64,000 nt of DNA from Halomarina salina (GCF_023074835.1 NZ_JALLGW010000001.1:3035875-3099874); one strand, 5' to 3'. Positions 51,271 through 60,534 are shown, counted from the first letter of the stretch. Notes: generated from the sequence alone by a model not told the origin. Translations and numbers: made by a program.

Positions 51271-53460
51271 ATGAGCCTCGCCCCCTCGGACCGCGCACTC
51301 GTGGTCGAGGAACTCGGCCGGGAACCGACCGACGTGGAGGAAGCGCTGTTCGAGAACCTCTGGAGCGAACACTGCGCGTACCGTTCCTCGCGGCCGCTGC
51401 TGTCGGCGTTCGACAGTGCGGGCGAACAGGTCGTCGTCGGTCCGGGGGACGACGCCGCCGTCGTCGCACTCCCGACGACCGACGACGAGGGGACGCCCGA
51501 CGGCTACTCCGACGAGTGGTACGTGACGCTCGGCGTCGAGAGCCACAACCACCCGTCGTACGTCGACCCGTTCGACGGCGCGGCGACGGGCGTCGGCGGC
51601 ATCGTCCGCGACACGCTGTCGATGGGCGCGTACCCCGTCGCGCTCGCGGACTCGCTGTACTTCGGCCCGTTCGAGCGCGAGCACTCCCAGTACCTGATGG
51701 ACGGCGTCGTCGAGGGCATCGGCCACTACGGCAACTGCATCGGCGTCCCGACGGTGACGGGCAGCGTCTCCTTCCACGAGGACTACGTCGGCAACCCGCT
51801 GGTGAACGTCGCCTGCGTCGGTCTGCTCCACGACGACCGACTCGTCACCGCCGTCGCGGAGGAGCCGGGAGACAAACTCGTCCTCGTCGGCAACGCCACC
51901 GGTCGGGACGGCCTCGGCGGCGCGTCGTTCGCCAGCGAGGACCTCGCCGAGGACGCCGAGACGGAGGACCGCCCGGCGGTGCAGGTCGGCGACCCCTACG
52001 CCGAGAAACGCCTGATCGAGTGCAACGAGGACCTCGTCGACGAGGATCTGGTTCGCTCGGCTCGCGACCTCGGCGCGGCCGGTCTCGGTGGAGCCTCCTC
52101 GGAACTCGTCGCGAAGGGCGGGCTCGGCGCTGACATCGCCCTCGAACGCGTCCACCAGCGCGAACCGAACATGCACCCGCTGGAGATACTGCTCGCCGAA
52201 TCGCAAGAGCGGATGTGCTACGAGGTCCGTCCGGGGGACGTCGACCGCGTGCGGGAACTCGCCGAGCGCTATCACCTCGGCTGCTCGGTCATCGGCGAGG
52301 TCACGGACGGGAACTACACCTGCACGTTCACCGGCGACGACGGCGAGACGGAGACGGTCGTCGACGTCTCCGCGGAGTACCTCGCCGACGGCGCACCGAT
52401 GAACGACCTCGACCACGTCGACCCGGAGCCCCAGGAGCGCGACCTGCCGGACGTCGCGCTCGACGAGGCGTTCGAGGCGGTCGTCGGTGCCCCCTCCACG
52501 GCGAGCAAGTCGTGGGTGTACCGCCAGTACGACCACGAGGTCGGGACCCGAACCGCCATCGGGCCTGGCGGCGACGCGGCGCTCCTCGCCGTCCGTGAGG
52601 CCGACACCGGCCTCGCGTTCTCCTCCGGCGCGGAGCCGAACTGGACGAGCGCGAACCCCTACGAGGGTGCGCGGGCCGTCGCGCTGGAGAACGCCACGAA
52701 CGTCGCCGCGACGGGCGCACGACCGCTCGCAGCGGTTGACTGCCTCAACGGCGGCAACCCGGAGAAGCCCGAGGTGTACGGCGGCTTCCGCGGCATCGTC
52801 GACGGCCTCGCGGAGATGTGTGCCGACCTGTCGGTGCCCGTCGTCGGCGGGAACGTCTCGCTGTACAACGACTCCGCGACGGGGCCGATTCCCCCGACGC
52901 CGACGCTGGCGATGGTCGGGACGAAAGCCGGGTACGACGCTCCGTCGAGTTCGTTCACCGGTGAGGGGACCCTGCTCGTGGTCGGCGACGGCGTGCTTTC
53001 AGGGGATGTGAACGCCGGACTCGGTGGCTCCGAGTTCCTCGCGCAGTTCGGCGGCACCGACGCGTTCCCGACGCTCCCCGAGGACCCGGCGGGCGTCGTC
53101 TCGCATCTCGCGGACGTGGCGAACGACGACGCGACGCTCGCGGTCCACGACGCCAGTCACGGCGGCCTCGCGGTGACGCTCGCCGAGATGGTCACCGCCG
53201 ACGCTGGTGCGACGGTGACGCTCGACGGCGACGCGAGCGCGGCGGCACTGCTGTTCCACGAGCAGGCGGGACGGGCCGTCGTCGAGACGACCGACCCCGA
53301 CGCCGTCCGGGCCGCGTTCGACGGCGTCGCACCCGTCGTGGCAGTCGGGGAGAGCGACGACTCGGGGACGCTCTCGCTGACCGCCAACGGGGAGTCGCTT
53401 GCGTACGACGTGGACAGGATTCGGGAGCTGCGGTCGGTCATCGAGCGCGAACTAGCGTAA
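51271..53460 (+). CDS. purL: Phosphoribosylformylglycinamidine synthase II
   Basis: 729 residues from ATG 51271. Small-type FGAM synthase catalysing the ATP-dependent amidation of FGAR in purine synthesis. The active-site His34 lies in NLWSEHCAYRSSRPLL; further AIRS-superfamily signatures are GVESHNHPSYVDPFDGAATG, VGGIVRDTLSMGAYPVAL, and in the second half SSGAEPNWTSANPYEGARAV and VVGGNVSLYNDSATG. It works with PurS and PurQ, which are not nearby. The start follows a frame open to 51199 but the ATG at 51271 matches the family N-terminus. Confidence 0.96.
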   Translation: MSLAPSDRALVVEELGREPTDVEEALFENLWSEHCAYRSSRPLLSAFDSAGEQVVVGPGDDAAVVALPTTDDEGTPDGYSDEWYVTLGVESHNHPSYVDPFDGAATGVGGIVRDTLSMGAYPVALADSLYFGPFEREHSQYLMDGVVEGIGHYGNCIGVPTVTGSVSFHEDYVGNPLVNVACVGLLHDDRLVTAVAEEPGDKLVLVGNATGRDGLGGASFASEDLAEDAETEDRPAVQVGDPYAEKRLIECNEDLVDEDLVRSARDLGAAGLGGASSELVAKGGLGADIALERVHQREPNMHPLEILLAESQERMCYEVRPGDVDRVRELAERYHLGCSVIGEVTDGNYTCTFTGDDGETETVVDVSAEYLADGAPMNDLDHVDPEPQERDLPDVALDEAFEAVVGAPSTASKSWVYRQYDHEVGTRTAIGPGGDAALLAVREADTGLAFSSGAEPNWTSANPYEGARAVALENATNVAATGARPLAAVDCLNGGNPEKPEVYGGFRGIVDGLAEMCADLSVPVVGGNVSLYNDSATGPIPPTPTLAMVGTKAGYDAPSSSFTGEGTLLVVGDGVLSGDVNAGLGGSEFLAQFGGTDAFPTLPEDPAGVVSHLADVANDDATLAVHDASHGGLAVTLAEMVTADAGATVTLDGDASAAALLFHEQAGRAVVETTDPDAVRAAFDGVAPVVAVGESDDSGTLSLTANGESLAYDVDRIRELRSVIERELA

Positions 53461-53509
53461 GTGTAGACGACGGAGCGGTCGTCTCCGTGACGGACTCCGT
53501 GGAACGGAC

Positions 53510-53517
53510 CTTTTTGA
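53510..53517 (+). promoter_or_regulatory. TATA-like element for the acetyltransferase gene
   Basis: CTTTTTGA, 24-31 bases before the ATG at 53541. Confidence 0.4.
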
Positions 53518-53540
53518 TGGAGACACGCGACCGGTGACCG

Positions 53541-54098
53541 ATGGACTCGGAGAAGGAGAAGATGCTGGCCGGTGAGCGCTACGACCCGAGAGACCCCGAA
53601 CTCGTCGCCGACCGCCGGCGAGCGGCGTCCACGACGAACCGGTACGACCGGACCGAACCGGACGAGCGCGAAGAGCGCCAGCGACTGCTCGACGACCTCT
53701 TCGGGTCGGTCGGCGAGCACGTCACCGTCAAGCCACCGGTCCGGTGTGACTACGGCTACAACGTCCACGTCGGCTACCGGTTCTTCGCGAACGTCGACTG
53801 CGTCTTCCTCGACGTCTGCCGTATCGAGTTCGGCGACGACTGCCTGCTCGGGCCGGGCGTCCACGTCTACACCGCGACGCACCCGCTGGACCCCGACGAG
53901 CGTGCGGCGGGCCTGGAGTACGGGAAGCCGGTCACCGTCGGAGACGACGTCTGGGTCGGCGGGCGGGCGGTCCTCAACCCCGGCGTGACGGTGGGTGATG
54001 GAGCGATGGTCGCCTCCGGAGCGGTCGTCACCGAGGACGTCCCCGAGCGGGTCGTCGTGCAGGGCAACCCGGCGACGGTCGCGAGAGAAATCGAGTGA
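53541..54098 (+). CDS. Maltose/galactoside O-acetyltransferase-like protein
   Basis: 185 residues. N-terminal Maa helix MDSEKEKMLAGERYDPRDPE followed by a left-handed beta-helix of hexapeptide repeats (VTVKPPVRCDYGYNVHVGYR, IEFGDDCLLGPGVHVYTATH, VTVGDDVWVGGRAVLNPGVT). His114 in YTATHPLD is the expected general base for transfer of acetyl from acetyl-CoA to a sugar hydroxyl. In archaea the acceptor may be a sugar of a glycolipid or glycoprotein. Monocistronic. Confidence 0.92.
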   Translation: MDSEKEKMLAGERYDPRDPELVADRRRAASTTNRYDRTEPDEREERQRLLDDLFGSVGEHVTVKPPVRCDYGYNVHVGYRFFANVDCVFLDVCRIEFGDDCLLGPGVHVYTATHPLDPDERAAGLEYGKPVTVGDDVWVGGRAVLNPGVTVGDGAMVASGAVVTEDVPERVVVQGNPATVAREIE

Positions 54099-54145
54099 GG
54101 CAGTTACCGTGAGTCAGTCGCCGTGCCTCGTTCGCGGTCCGTCGC

Positions 54146-54349
54146 TCAGACGAGGAGGAGCGGGATGCCGAACACGACGAGGAGGCCGACGAGCGCGACG
54201 ACGGCACCGATGCCGACCATGCGGTTGGTGTAGGGTCCCTGCGGGGCGGTCTGTCGGTGGTCGGGGCGCGGTTCCGGGTGGTCACTGCCCTCGACGGACT
54301 CCTGTTCCTGGTGGTCGGGGTCGTCGACGCGTTCCTCGTGCTCGCTCAT
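54146..54349 (-). CDS. Small haloarchaeal single-helix membrane protein
   Basis: 67 residues. A very acidic and His-rich N-terminal 40 residues (MSEHEERVDDPDHQEQESVE) is followed by one membrane helix (MVGIGAVVALVGLLVVFGIP). The pattern of polar tail plus a C-terminal helix recurs in haloarchaea under a DUF number; function unknown. Converges with the acetyltransferase gene. Confidence 0.7.
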   Translation of the reverse strand: MSEHEERVDDPDHQEQESVEGSDHPEPRPDHRQTAPQGPYTNRMVGIGAVVALVGLLVVFGIPLLLV

Positions 54350-54423
54350 ACGCCCTACTGCTCGGGGAGCGTACTTCGGCCTGTCGGAACGGTCGGCGAC
54401 GTCGACGTCTGTAACGACAACGC

Positions 54424-54430
54424 TCTTAAC
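54424..54430 (+). promoter_or_regulatory. TATA box for the DUF5684-like gene
   Basis: CTTAACA-like stretch 24-30 bases before the ATG at 54454. Confidence 0.5.
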
Positions 54431-54431
54431 A

Positions 54432-54451
54432 GACTAGTATAACACCTAGTC
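54432..54451. promoter_or_regulatory. Palindrome between TATA box and start codon
   Basis: GACTAG-TATAACAC-CTAGTC, a perfect 6-bp inverted repeat just downstream of the TATA box and ending two bases before the ATG at 54454. A repressor bound here would block initiation. Operator role is inferred. Confidence 0.4.
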
Positions 54452-54453
54452 GC

Positions 54454-54873
54454 ATGCTACAGTCATCGAATCTGATATCGGTTCCCCTGCAGAGCGACGG
54501 CGCTGCCGGGGCGGTCGCCCTTGTGTTCCTCCTGTTCGTCCTCGCAGTGTTGGTCGCGACCATCGCCGGGCGGTGGAAGGCGTTCGAGAAGGCCGGCCAC
54601 CCCGGCTGGACGTCGCTGGTCCCGATATTCAACCTCTACATCATGTGCAAGATAGGCGACAACTCGGGGTGGTGGATAGCCGCGTTCCTCGTTCCGCTCC
54701 TCAACATCTACGCCGTGTTCAAGATCAACATCGACGTGGCCGACGCGTTCGGCAAGGGCGGGGGCTTCGGAATCGGCCTCGCCTTCCTCCCGTTCGTCTT
54801 CTGGCCCCTGCTCGGGTTCGGCGACGTCAGTCACGGCACGACGAGCCGGGGCGTCCACGAGGAGTGGGCCTAG
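54454..54873 (+). CDS. DUF5684-like membrane protein
   Basis: 139 residues, four membrane helices. The family motif WKAFEKAGHPGWTSLVPIFN (about 42-61) lies after the first helix, followed by LYIMCKIGDNSGWWIAAFLV and INIDVADAFGKGGGFGIGLA. This matches DUF5684 and related signal-peptidase-I-like small membrane proteins known in bacteria and archaea. No catalytic residues are seen. The C-terminus ends with GTTSRGVHEEWA. Confidence 0.8.
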   Translation: MLQSSNLISVPLQSDGAAGAVALVFLLFVLAVLVATIAGRWKAFEKAGHPGWTSLVPIFNLYIMCKIGDNSGWWIAAFLVPLLNIYAVFKINIDVADAFGKGGGFGIGLAFLPFVFWPLLGFGDVSHGTTSRGVHEEWA

Positions 54874-54972
54874 TCTCCGACGAGGAGTACCAGAGACTCG
54901 ACGGACGACTCGAAGACTCCTCGGAACACCGACGCGAGAAACGACTATTGCTACCACGCGTCAAGACGGTCC

Positions 54973-55158
54973 ATGTCGATCCCCGGCTATGACCCGGCCG
55001 ACCTCGACCGCATCATCCTCGCGCGACTCGACGAGGACGACCTCGGAACGGTGCTGAGCCCCGAGCAACTACGACGCTACGAGGCGGGGGAGGACCTCGT
55101 CGACGTCCTCAGCGAGGAGGAGATACGCGACGTCGTCGGTCGCCGGTCGAAATCGTGA
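54973..55158 (+). CDS. Short acidic hypothetical protein
   Basis: 61 residues, MSIPGYDPADLDRIILARLD onward, with two predicted helices (LSPEQLRRYEAGEDLVDVLS, EEEIRDVVGRR). Highly acidic, as expected of haloarchaeal proteins, with no shadow gene on the other strand. It stands 26 bases before hisF and 99 after the membrane gene. Whether it is translated is uncertain; composition favours a real gene. Confidence 0.5.
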   Translation: MSIPGYDPADLDRIILARLDEDDLGTVLSPEQLRRYEAGEDLVDVLSEEEIRDVVGRRSKS

Positions 55159-55184
55159 ACACCACCGGTCGAGTATGACCACGT

Positions 55185-55994
55185 GTGCTGACCAAACGTA
55201 TCATCCCGTGCATCGACGTGGACGTCGACGACGACGGCGACCCCGCGGTCTACACGGGCGTCCACTTCGAGGACCTGCAGTACACGGGTGATCCGGTCGA
55301 ACTCGCCCGCGAGTACAACGCGGCCGGGGCGGACGAGTTCGTCTTCCTCGACATCACCGCCAGCGCCGAGGGCCGCGAGACGATGCTCGACGTCGTCGGG
55401 CAGGTGGCCGACGAGTGTTTCATCCCGCTGACCGTCGGCGGCGGCATCCGGACCCGCGACGACATCAAGGAGACGCTCCGGGCGGGCGCGGACAAGGTGT
55501 CCATCACGACCGGCGCGCTCGAACGACCCGAACTCATCACCGAGGGTGCGCGAGCGTTCGGCAACCAGTGTATCGTCATCAGCGTCGACTCGCGGCGACG
55601 CTACGACGAGGACGGCGAGCACTACGTCGAGGTGGACGGCGAGTCGTGCTGGTTCGAGTGCACGAAGAAGGGCGGGCGCGAGGGGACGGGCGTCGACGTC
55701 GTCTCGTGGGCCGCCGAGGCCGAAGAGCGCGGCGCGGGCGAACTGTTCGTCAACTCCATCGACGCCGACGGGACGAAAGACGGCTACGACCTCCCGCTGA
55801 CGGGGGCGGTCTGTGACGCCGTCTCGACACCCGTCATCGCCTCCTCGGGCGCGGGCAGTCCCGAACACATGCGCGAGGCGTTCGAGGCGGGCGCGGACGC
55901 GGCGCTCGCGGCCTCCATCTTCCACTTCGGCGAGTACACCATCGACGAGACGAAGGCCTACCTCGACGAGCAGGGCGTCCCCGTCCGGCGCTGA
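55185..55994 (+). CDS. hisF: Imidazole glycerol phosphate synthase subunit HisF
   Basis: 269 residues with a GTG start. TIM-barrel cyclase making ImGP and AICAR from PRFAR with ammonia from His[21 protein letters not shown] contains catalytic Asp11, and Asp135 lies in [11 protein letters not shown]. Phosphate-binding loops are [10 protein letters not shown] and [10 protein letters not shown]. Haloarchaeal insertion of acidic residues near 15-20 and a modest insert at [19 protein letters not shown]. No other his genes are in the window. Confidence 0.96.
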   Translation: MLTKRIIPCIDVDVDDDGDPAVYTGVHFEDLQYTGDPVELAREYNAAGADEFVFLDITASAEGRETMLDVVGQVADECFIPLTVGGGIRTRDDIKETLRAGADKVSITTGALERPELITEGARAFGNQCIVISVDSRRRYDEDGEHYVEVDGESCWFECTKKGGREGTGVDVVSWAAEAEERGAGELFVNSIDADGTKDGYDLPLTGAVCDAVSTPVIASSGAGSPEHMREAFEAGADAALAASIFHFGEYTIDETKAYLDEQGVPVRR

Positions 55995-56250
55995 GGTCGG
56001 TCCGGCGAGTGACGCTCGCAGCGCCGGTCGGTCGAGGTGGACGGCGAGCGCCCGACCGGCACTCGACGAGGCAGAGTGTAACTGTCCAGAGGGCCGCTCT
56101 GGGGGCCGTGAACGCCCCAGCGTACGCTCGTGACGGTTCACTTCCACCGAGCTAGGCGCCCCCTTTTCCGCGTCGCTCCCCTCACTCTAGTCGTCTCCCA
56201 CCAGTCGGCGGGTATCAGATTGCGCCCGCCGGGAGACGTCACTGACGAGT
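55995..56250. other. Intergenic stretch with no supported gene
   Basis: I see no coding potential on either strand in this part of the 323-base gap. The following 65 bases hold the structured leader of the zinc-ribbon operon. A CCCCCTTTTCC stretch near 56160 might serve as a terminator for hisF. Confidence 0.5.
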
Positions 56251-56252
56251 GT

Positions 56253-56317
56253 TCGGCGGTGCGCGAAAACGCGCCGGGTGTTCCAGCACCCGAACGCCGA
56301 GTTCACGGAGGGAACTC
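56253..56317 (+). ncRNA. Structured leader: three-way junction plus hairpin presenting the ribosome-binding site
   Basis: Read as RNA: P1 TCGGCG/CGCCGA (56253-56258 with 56295-56300) encloses P2 GCGCG-AAAA-CGCGC (56261-56274) and P3 CGGGTG-TTCCAG-CACCCG (56275-56292). P4 is GAGTTC-ACGGAGG-GAACTC (56299-56317), which ends at the base before the ATG at 56318 and holds GGAGG in its loop. P1 and P4 share two bases (56299-56300), so the two may compete. Every helix is perfect. It could control translation of the two zinc-ribbon genes. Confidence 0.6.
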
Positions 56318-56533
56318 ATGGTAACTGATAATCTACAGCGACAAGAACCTGCGGATTACGGTGGCATCGACCGCAGCGGCGGGCGGCCGCGAATCACCGG
56401 GCCACACGCCGGCTACGACCGCTACGGCCGACTCGACCACTACTTCTACCGCTGTGAGCGGTGTGGCCTCGAATCGACGGACGCCTCGCTCGCCGACGGC
56501 TGCTGGCGGTGTGAGGCGGAGGACGACCGATGA
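56318..56533 (+). CDS. Small zinc-ribbon protein A
   Basis: 71 residues from ATG 56318 (MVTDNLQRQEPADYGGIDRS). The C-terminal half holds FYRCERCGLESTDASL and DGCWRCEAEDDR, two C-x2-C pairs that would form a zinc ribbon. The N-terminal half is polar. The ATGA overlap with the next gene (56530-56533) makes a coupled pair. Haloarchaea have many such small zinc proteins, mostly uncharacterised. A frame extends to 56249 but runs through the hairpins and lacks family character, and GGAGG sits 6 bases before the chosen ATG. Confidence 0.75.
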   Translation: MVTDNLQRQEPADYGGIDRSGGRPRITGPHAGYDRYGRLDHYFYRCERCGLESTDASLADGCWRCEAEDDR

Positions 56534-56712
56534 CCGACGAGCGCCGGTCCCCCAGCGGCGGGTGGCGCGAGGTGTACAGCGAGATGGCCGTCTCGACGGA
56601 CCACGAACCGGACTCGCTGCTCTGTCCGACCTGCGGCGACGACTGCCCCCGACTCCGGACGGCGACGTACTGGTGTCGGACCCACGGGGCGTGGCGGGTC
56701 GCCGCCTGCTGA
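56530..56712 (+). CDS. Small zinc-ribbon protein B
   Basis: 60 residues, ATG overlapping the stop of protein A. LLCPTCGDDCPRLRTATYWC shows C-x2-C, C, then C with His (RTHGAW) nearby and a C-terminal Ala-Ala-Cys. The set fits a zinc knuckle or ribbon. N-terminus is acidic and Ser-rich. Together with protein A it forms a two-gene unit behind a structured leader. Function unknown. Confidence 0.7.
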   Translation: MTDERRSPSGGWREVYSEMAVSTDHEPDSLLCPTCGDDCPRLRTATYWCRTHGAWRVAAC

Positions 56713-56736
56713 CGTCGCTACTCCTCCCTCGACGGC

Positions 56737-58371
56737 TCAGTCCGCCACCGAGCGCGCGGCAGTCCCGTTCGTCGTCGCGTTACCTCGCGTGTCCTGCCCA
56801 CCCCGTTGACGGATGACGACGCTGTCGTTCGGCCCGACGGTGACGCGCTCGGTGGAGCCGTCCTCGCGTTCGACGACGATGACGAGACCGTCGCCCGACC
56901 CGACTCCGCCGGTTCCGCCACCGGACTGGTTGCCGGACCCGCCGGGCTGGACGGACTCACCGGCGAGGAACGCCTTCGCCTCGCTGCCGGTGCCGACCGT
57001 GTAGACGTCGCCCGACCGGGCATCCACGAACGCGATGTACGAGAGGCCCGCCGACGAGTTCGGGACGACGTGGACCTGCCAGTAGAGTCTCCCGTCGCGG
57101 ACGACCGGTATCGGCTCGGCGGGAGAGACGTCGTTCAGTCGGGCGACGTCGGGGGTCCGCATCGCGTAGTCGGTGGCCTTCGACGGCCCGAGCAGTGCCT
57201 CGGACTGCGAGAACGTGAGCCGCTGTGGCTCACCGCTCCGGCCGTCGATGGTCCAGAGCTGGTAGACGCCGGCCGCGTCGCCCCACGGTTCGGCCGCGAG
57301 GACGTACGTCGGGCCGTCCTCGGTGAACACGGTGAACGGCTGGTCGTTCTCGCCGGGGACCGGCGCGAGTTCCAGCTGGTCCTCGTGGGTGAACCAGGTG
57401 TTGAGGATGCCGTTCTGGTAGGCCCGCGAGGCGACCTCGTGGCGGGCGAGTTCGTACGGGTAGAAGTTCTGTCCCGCGAGGACCTCGCTGGAGCGGGCCT
57501 CTTCGGGCGAGAGGTCGGTTATCGACCCGTTCTGGGCGACGAGCGAGACGCCGCCGAACTCGGGCACCGAGTGTAGCTGGGGGAGCGGCGTCGCCCGGAA
57601 CTCCCAGTCGTGCGTGACGTACGGAACGGCGAGGAACATCTCGTCGCCGTGCGGGACGACGAACGGGTCGCGGTAGTCCCGGAAGTAGGCGTGTTTCGCC
57701 AGTTGCCACTCGTAGTCGTCCGTCACCGCCATCCCCTGCCCGACCTGGAACTCGCCCTCACGGACGGTGACGTTGGAACTCGTCGTCGTCATGTCGACGA
57801 ACACCGCGCCGCGCTGTTTCAGGCGGTACGAGTTGATGCCGCCGTCGGGCGCGAGCGCGTACGACCACTTCGGCGTGCCGTTCACGACGGAGATATCACC
57901 GCCTGCGAGCCTGAACTGCGGCGACTGGAGGGAGTTCTGGGCGTACGCACGGGCGACCGACTGCGGGAGCACGCGGGCGCGCTCGGCGCTCGTCTCCGGG
58001 AGCGTATCGACGTCGGTGACCGCCGCGCCGACGCGCTCGGACGTCGCCTCGGCCTCGTAGAGACCGCCGACGACGCTCCCGCCGACGATGGCGAGGACGA
58101 CGAGGAAACCCGCGACGACGATGGGGAGCGGAACCCGACCGGCGTCCGTCTCGACGCGAACGCCGGAGCCGGGCCAGCCGTTCCGGGCACCGTAGGCGAC
58201 GTACGCGCCGAGGAGCAGTGCGACGACGGCGAGCCACTGGAGCACGCCGGGCGATTCGACGAACAGGGCGTACGCCAGCGGCTGGAACCACGGGCGCACG
58301 AACCAGAGGACTCCGAGGACCACCAGCGACAGGAGGGCGGTCACGAGGAGGCGACGGGAGACCGATACCAT
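56737..58371 (-). CDS. Large haloarchaeal membrane protein with extracytoplasmic domain
   Basis: 544 residues. Three N-terminal membrane helices (about 7-25, 42-60 and 84-105) anchor a 430-residue extracytoplasmic part with many strands, ending in the Gly/Ser-rich GSGNQSGGGTGGVGSGDGL and a polar C-terminus. Sequence such as KWSYALAPDGGINSYRLKQR, GDEMFLAVPYVTHDWEF and RDGRLYWQVHVVPNSSAGLS repeats a beta-propeller-like or PepSY-like pattern, but I recognise no domain with confidence. Repeated N-x-S/T sites (NVTV, NDSV, NGTA) are possible glycosylation sites. Leaderless TATA at 58397. Confidence 0.65.
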   Translation of the reverse strand: MVSVSRRLLVTALLSLVVLGVLWFVRPWFQPLAYALFVESPGVLQWLAVVALLLGAYVAYGARNGWPGSGVRVETDAGRVPLPIVVAGFLVVLAIVGGSVVGGLYEAEATSERVGAAVTDVDTLPETSAERARVLPQSVARAYAQNSLQSPQFRLAGGDISVVNGTPKWSYALAPDGGINSYRLKQRGAVFVDMTTTSSNVTVREGEFQVGQGMAVTDDYEWQLAKHAYFRDYRDPFVVPHGDEMFLAVPYVTHDWEFRATPLPQLHSVPEFGGVSLVAQNGSITDLSPEEARSSEVLAGQNFYPYELARHEVASRAYQNGILNTWFTHEDQLELAPVPGENDQPFTVFTEDGPTYVLAAEPWGDAAGVYQLWTIDGRSGEPQRLTFSQSEALLGPSKATDYAMRTPDVARLNDVSPAEPIPVVRDGRLYWQVHVVPNSSAGLSYIAFVDARSGDVYTVGTGSEAKAFLAGESVQPGGSGNQSGGGTGGVGSGDGLVIVVEREDGSTERVTVGPNDSVVIRQRGGQDTRGNATTNGTAARSVAD

Positions 58372-58396
58372 GTATCGGCACTCCAGAGTGTACCCA

Positions 58397-58403
58397 CATA
58401 AAC
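58397..58403 (-). promoter_or_regulatory. TATA box for the large membrane protein gene
   Basis: GTTTATG on the minus strand, 26-32 bases before the ATG at 58371. Confidence 0.5.
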
Positions 58404-58536
58404 ACGATGGAGCGTTCTCGCGGTGAGAGACGAGTCGGGGTGGTCACCCCGCGGAAGGGTGGCCGGTTCGTGGCAGTGCCAGCAGAAGGGCGCTAGCGAC
58501 GGCGCAGACGGGGCGGGCGTCCGCCAGGGTCACACG

Positions 58537-58821
58537 CTACTGTGCGGCTTCGAACGTCTCGCGGAACGAGGTGGACTTCGTCTTGACGTTCCCGGCGGCG
58601 TCCGCGAGGGCGTCGAGCGGGTCGCGACCCTCCTCGGTCTTGACGGTCAGGACCGGGTCGGTCTGGCCCCCGGACTGCTCCGGGTTGACGTCGTACGTCG
58701 CGGCCGAGACGCCCTCGGTCTCCAGCAGCGCCCCCTTCAGCACGTTCATGAACGTGTGGTCCTCGCCGGCGATCTCGATGGACAGTTCCGTCGGCTCGTT
58801 CTCGATGACCCGGAGTTCCAT
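58537..58821 (-). CDS. rpoL: DNA-directed RNA polymerase subunit L
   Basis: 94 residues from ATG 58821 ([20 protein letters not shown]). The conserved core [20 protein letters not shown] and the C-terminal helix [20 protein letters not shown] are the Rpo11/RpoL dimerisation fold related to bacterial alpha. Rpo11 pairs with Rpo3 to start RNA polymerase assembly. Length matches the archaeal family. Upstream frame on the same strand is rejected as it is the complement of the acyl-CoA ligase start. A monocistronic gene here. Confidence 0.95.
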   Translation of the reverse strand: MELRVIENEPTELSIEIAGEDHTFMNVLKGALLETEGVSAATYDVNPEQSGGQTDPVLTVKTEEGRDPLDALADAAGNVKTKSTSFRETFEAAQ

Positions 58822-58965
58822 GTCCACACGGAGGCCCAACGGCCGTTTCAACGTTTCGAAGGCGCGAGCGGTCGACCGACCGCTCGTCCGGCCCACTCCT
58901 GCCGGCGAACGTTCGGGCCGCGTCGGCGTCGATAGAACTACGGTAAGCGTTCGCGTGTCACGATT

Positions 58966-60534
58966 GTGCACCCGACGATAGCCGACACGCTGGAACTGAG
59001 CGCTGGAAAGTACCCCGAGCGGGACGCGCTGGTGTACCCCCGGAAGGACCAGCGCTGGACGTTCGCCGAGTTCGACGAGCGAGCCACCCGACTCGCCAAC
59101 GCGCTGGCGGACCTCGGCGTCGGTCACGGCGACCGGGTCTCGACGCTGCTGTTCAACGGGAGCGAGATCGTCCTCACCGTCTACGCCTGCGCGAAACTCG
59201 GCGCGGTGTTCAACCCGCTGAACTACCGCCTGAAGGCGGGCGAGGTGGCGTTCATCCTGAACGACGCCGAGTCGTCACTCCTCGTCTTCGAGGAGGACAC
59301 CCGCGAGGCCGTCGAGGGGGCACGCGAGGACCTCGACACCGTTCGGACGTTCCTCACCGTCGACGGCCCCGCCTCGCCCGGCGAGGCGTCGGGCGATCTG
59401 CCCACGTACGCCGAGGACTTCTACAGCGTGCTGGCCGATGGGGCGGCGGACCGTCCCGACGCCGACGTCTCCGAGGACGACGTCTACGCGTTCATCTACA
59501 CCTCCGGGACGACGGGCCGACCGAAGGGCGTCGTCCACGAGCACCGCGACATGGTCGAGCACAGCACCATCTGCCTGGCCGAGAGCGGCATCGACAAGAA
59601 CGACGTGGGGCTCTCGTGTCTCCCGCTGTACCACTGCGCGGAACTGCACGCCAACCTCTTCCCGCGCGTGCAGGTCGGGGCGACGAGCGTCATCCACCAC
59701 GAGTTCGACCCGGTCGCCGTCCTGCAGGCCATCGAGGACCACGAGGTCACCCAGCTGTTCGCCGCGCCGACCGCGTGGAACGCGCTGGCCCAGACCGCCC
59801 CAGACGTGGACGCCGACGTCTCCTCGCTCGACATCGGGTTCTACGGCGCGGCCCCGATGCCGAGGCGGGTCCTCGACGCCTGCCGCGAGCAGTTCACCGA
59901 GAACTACCTGCAGGCGTACGGGATGACCGAAATCGGCCCCTGCGGGACGTTCCAGCACCCGGACGAACAGCTGACCAAGCAGGGCTCGGCGGGGCTCGCG
60001 GCGCTGAACCACGACCTGCGCGTCGTCGAACCCGACGGCCACCCGACCGAGGTCGTCGAACAGGGCGAGGTCGGCGAGATACTGTTCGCCGGGCCGTGCA
60101 CCATGCGCGAGTACTGGAACCGTCCCGAGGCCACCGAGGAGTCGCTCCGCGAGGCCGAGGGCGAGACGTGGTACTACTCGGGCGACCTGGGCTACCGCGA
60201 CGAGGACGGCTACCTGTTCGTCGTCGACCGCAAGGACGACATGATCATCTCGGGCGGCGAGAACATCTACCCGACCGAGGTCGAGGACGTGCTGTTCGGC
60301 CACGACGCCGTCGTGGAGGCGGCCGTCGTCGGCCAACCCGACGAGGAGTGGGGCGAGCGCGTGGTCGCGTACATCGTGGGGGAGGGCGTGACTGCGGACG
60401 AACTGGACTCGTTCTGCCGGGAGAGCGACGACCTGGCGGACTTCAAGCGTCCCCGCGAGTACCGGTTCGTCGAGGAGTTGCCCAAGAATCCGAGTGGGAA
60501 AGTGCAGAAGTTCAAGTTGCGGGACTCGGAGTGA
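58966..60534 (+). CDS. Acyl-CoA synthetase (AMP-forming)
   Basis: 522 residues with a GTG start. ANL superfamily: [73 protein letters not shown] and the catalytic lysine in [13 protein letters not shown]. It activates a fatty or aromatic acid to a CoA thioester. It is followed, after a tandem-hairpin region, by beta-oxidation genes on the same strand (61358 onward) which supports a fatty-acid role. Substrate not fixed. The last codons lie inside hairpin 60521-60562. Confidence 0.88.
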   Translation: MHPTIADTLELSAGKYPERDALVYPRKDQRWTFAEFDERATRLANALADLGVGHGDRVSTLLFNGSEIVLTVYACAKLGAVFNPLNYRLKAGEVAFILNDAESSLLVFEEDTREAVEGAREDLDTVRTFLTVDGPASPGEASGDLPTYAEDFYSVLADGAADRPDADVSEDDVYAFIYTSGTTGRPKGVVHEHRDMVEHSTICLAESGIDKNDVGLSCLPLYHCAELHANLFPRVQVGATSVIHHEFDPVAVLQAIEDHEVTQLFAAPTAWNALAQTAPDVDADVSSLDIGFYGAAPMPRRVLDACREQFTENYLQAYGMTEIGPCGTFQHPDEQLTKQGSAGLAALNHDLRVVEPDGHPTEVVEQGEVGEILFAGPCTMREYWNRPEATEESLREAEGETWYYSGDLGYRDEDGYLFVVDRKDDMIISGGENIYPTEVEDVLFGHDAVVEAAVVGQPDEEWGERVVAYIVGEGVTADELDSFCRESDDLADFKRPREYRFVEELPKNPSGKVQKFKLRDSE

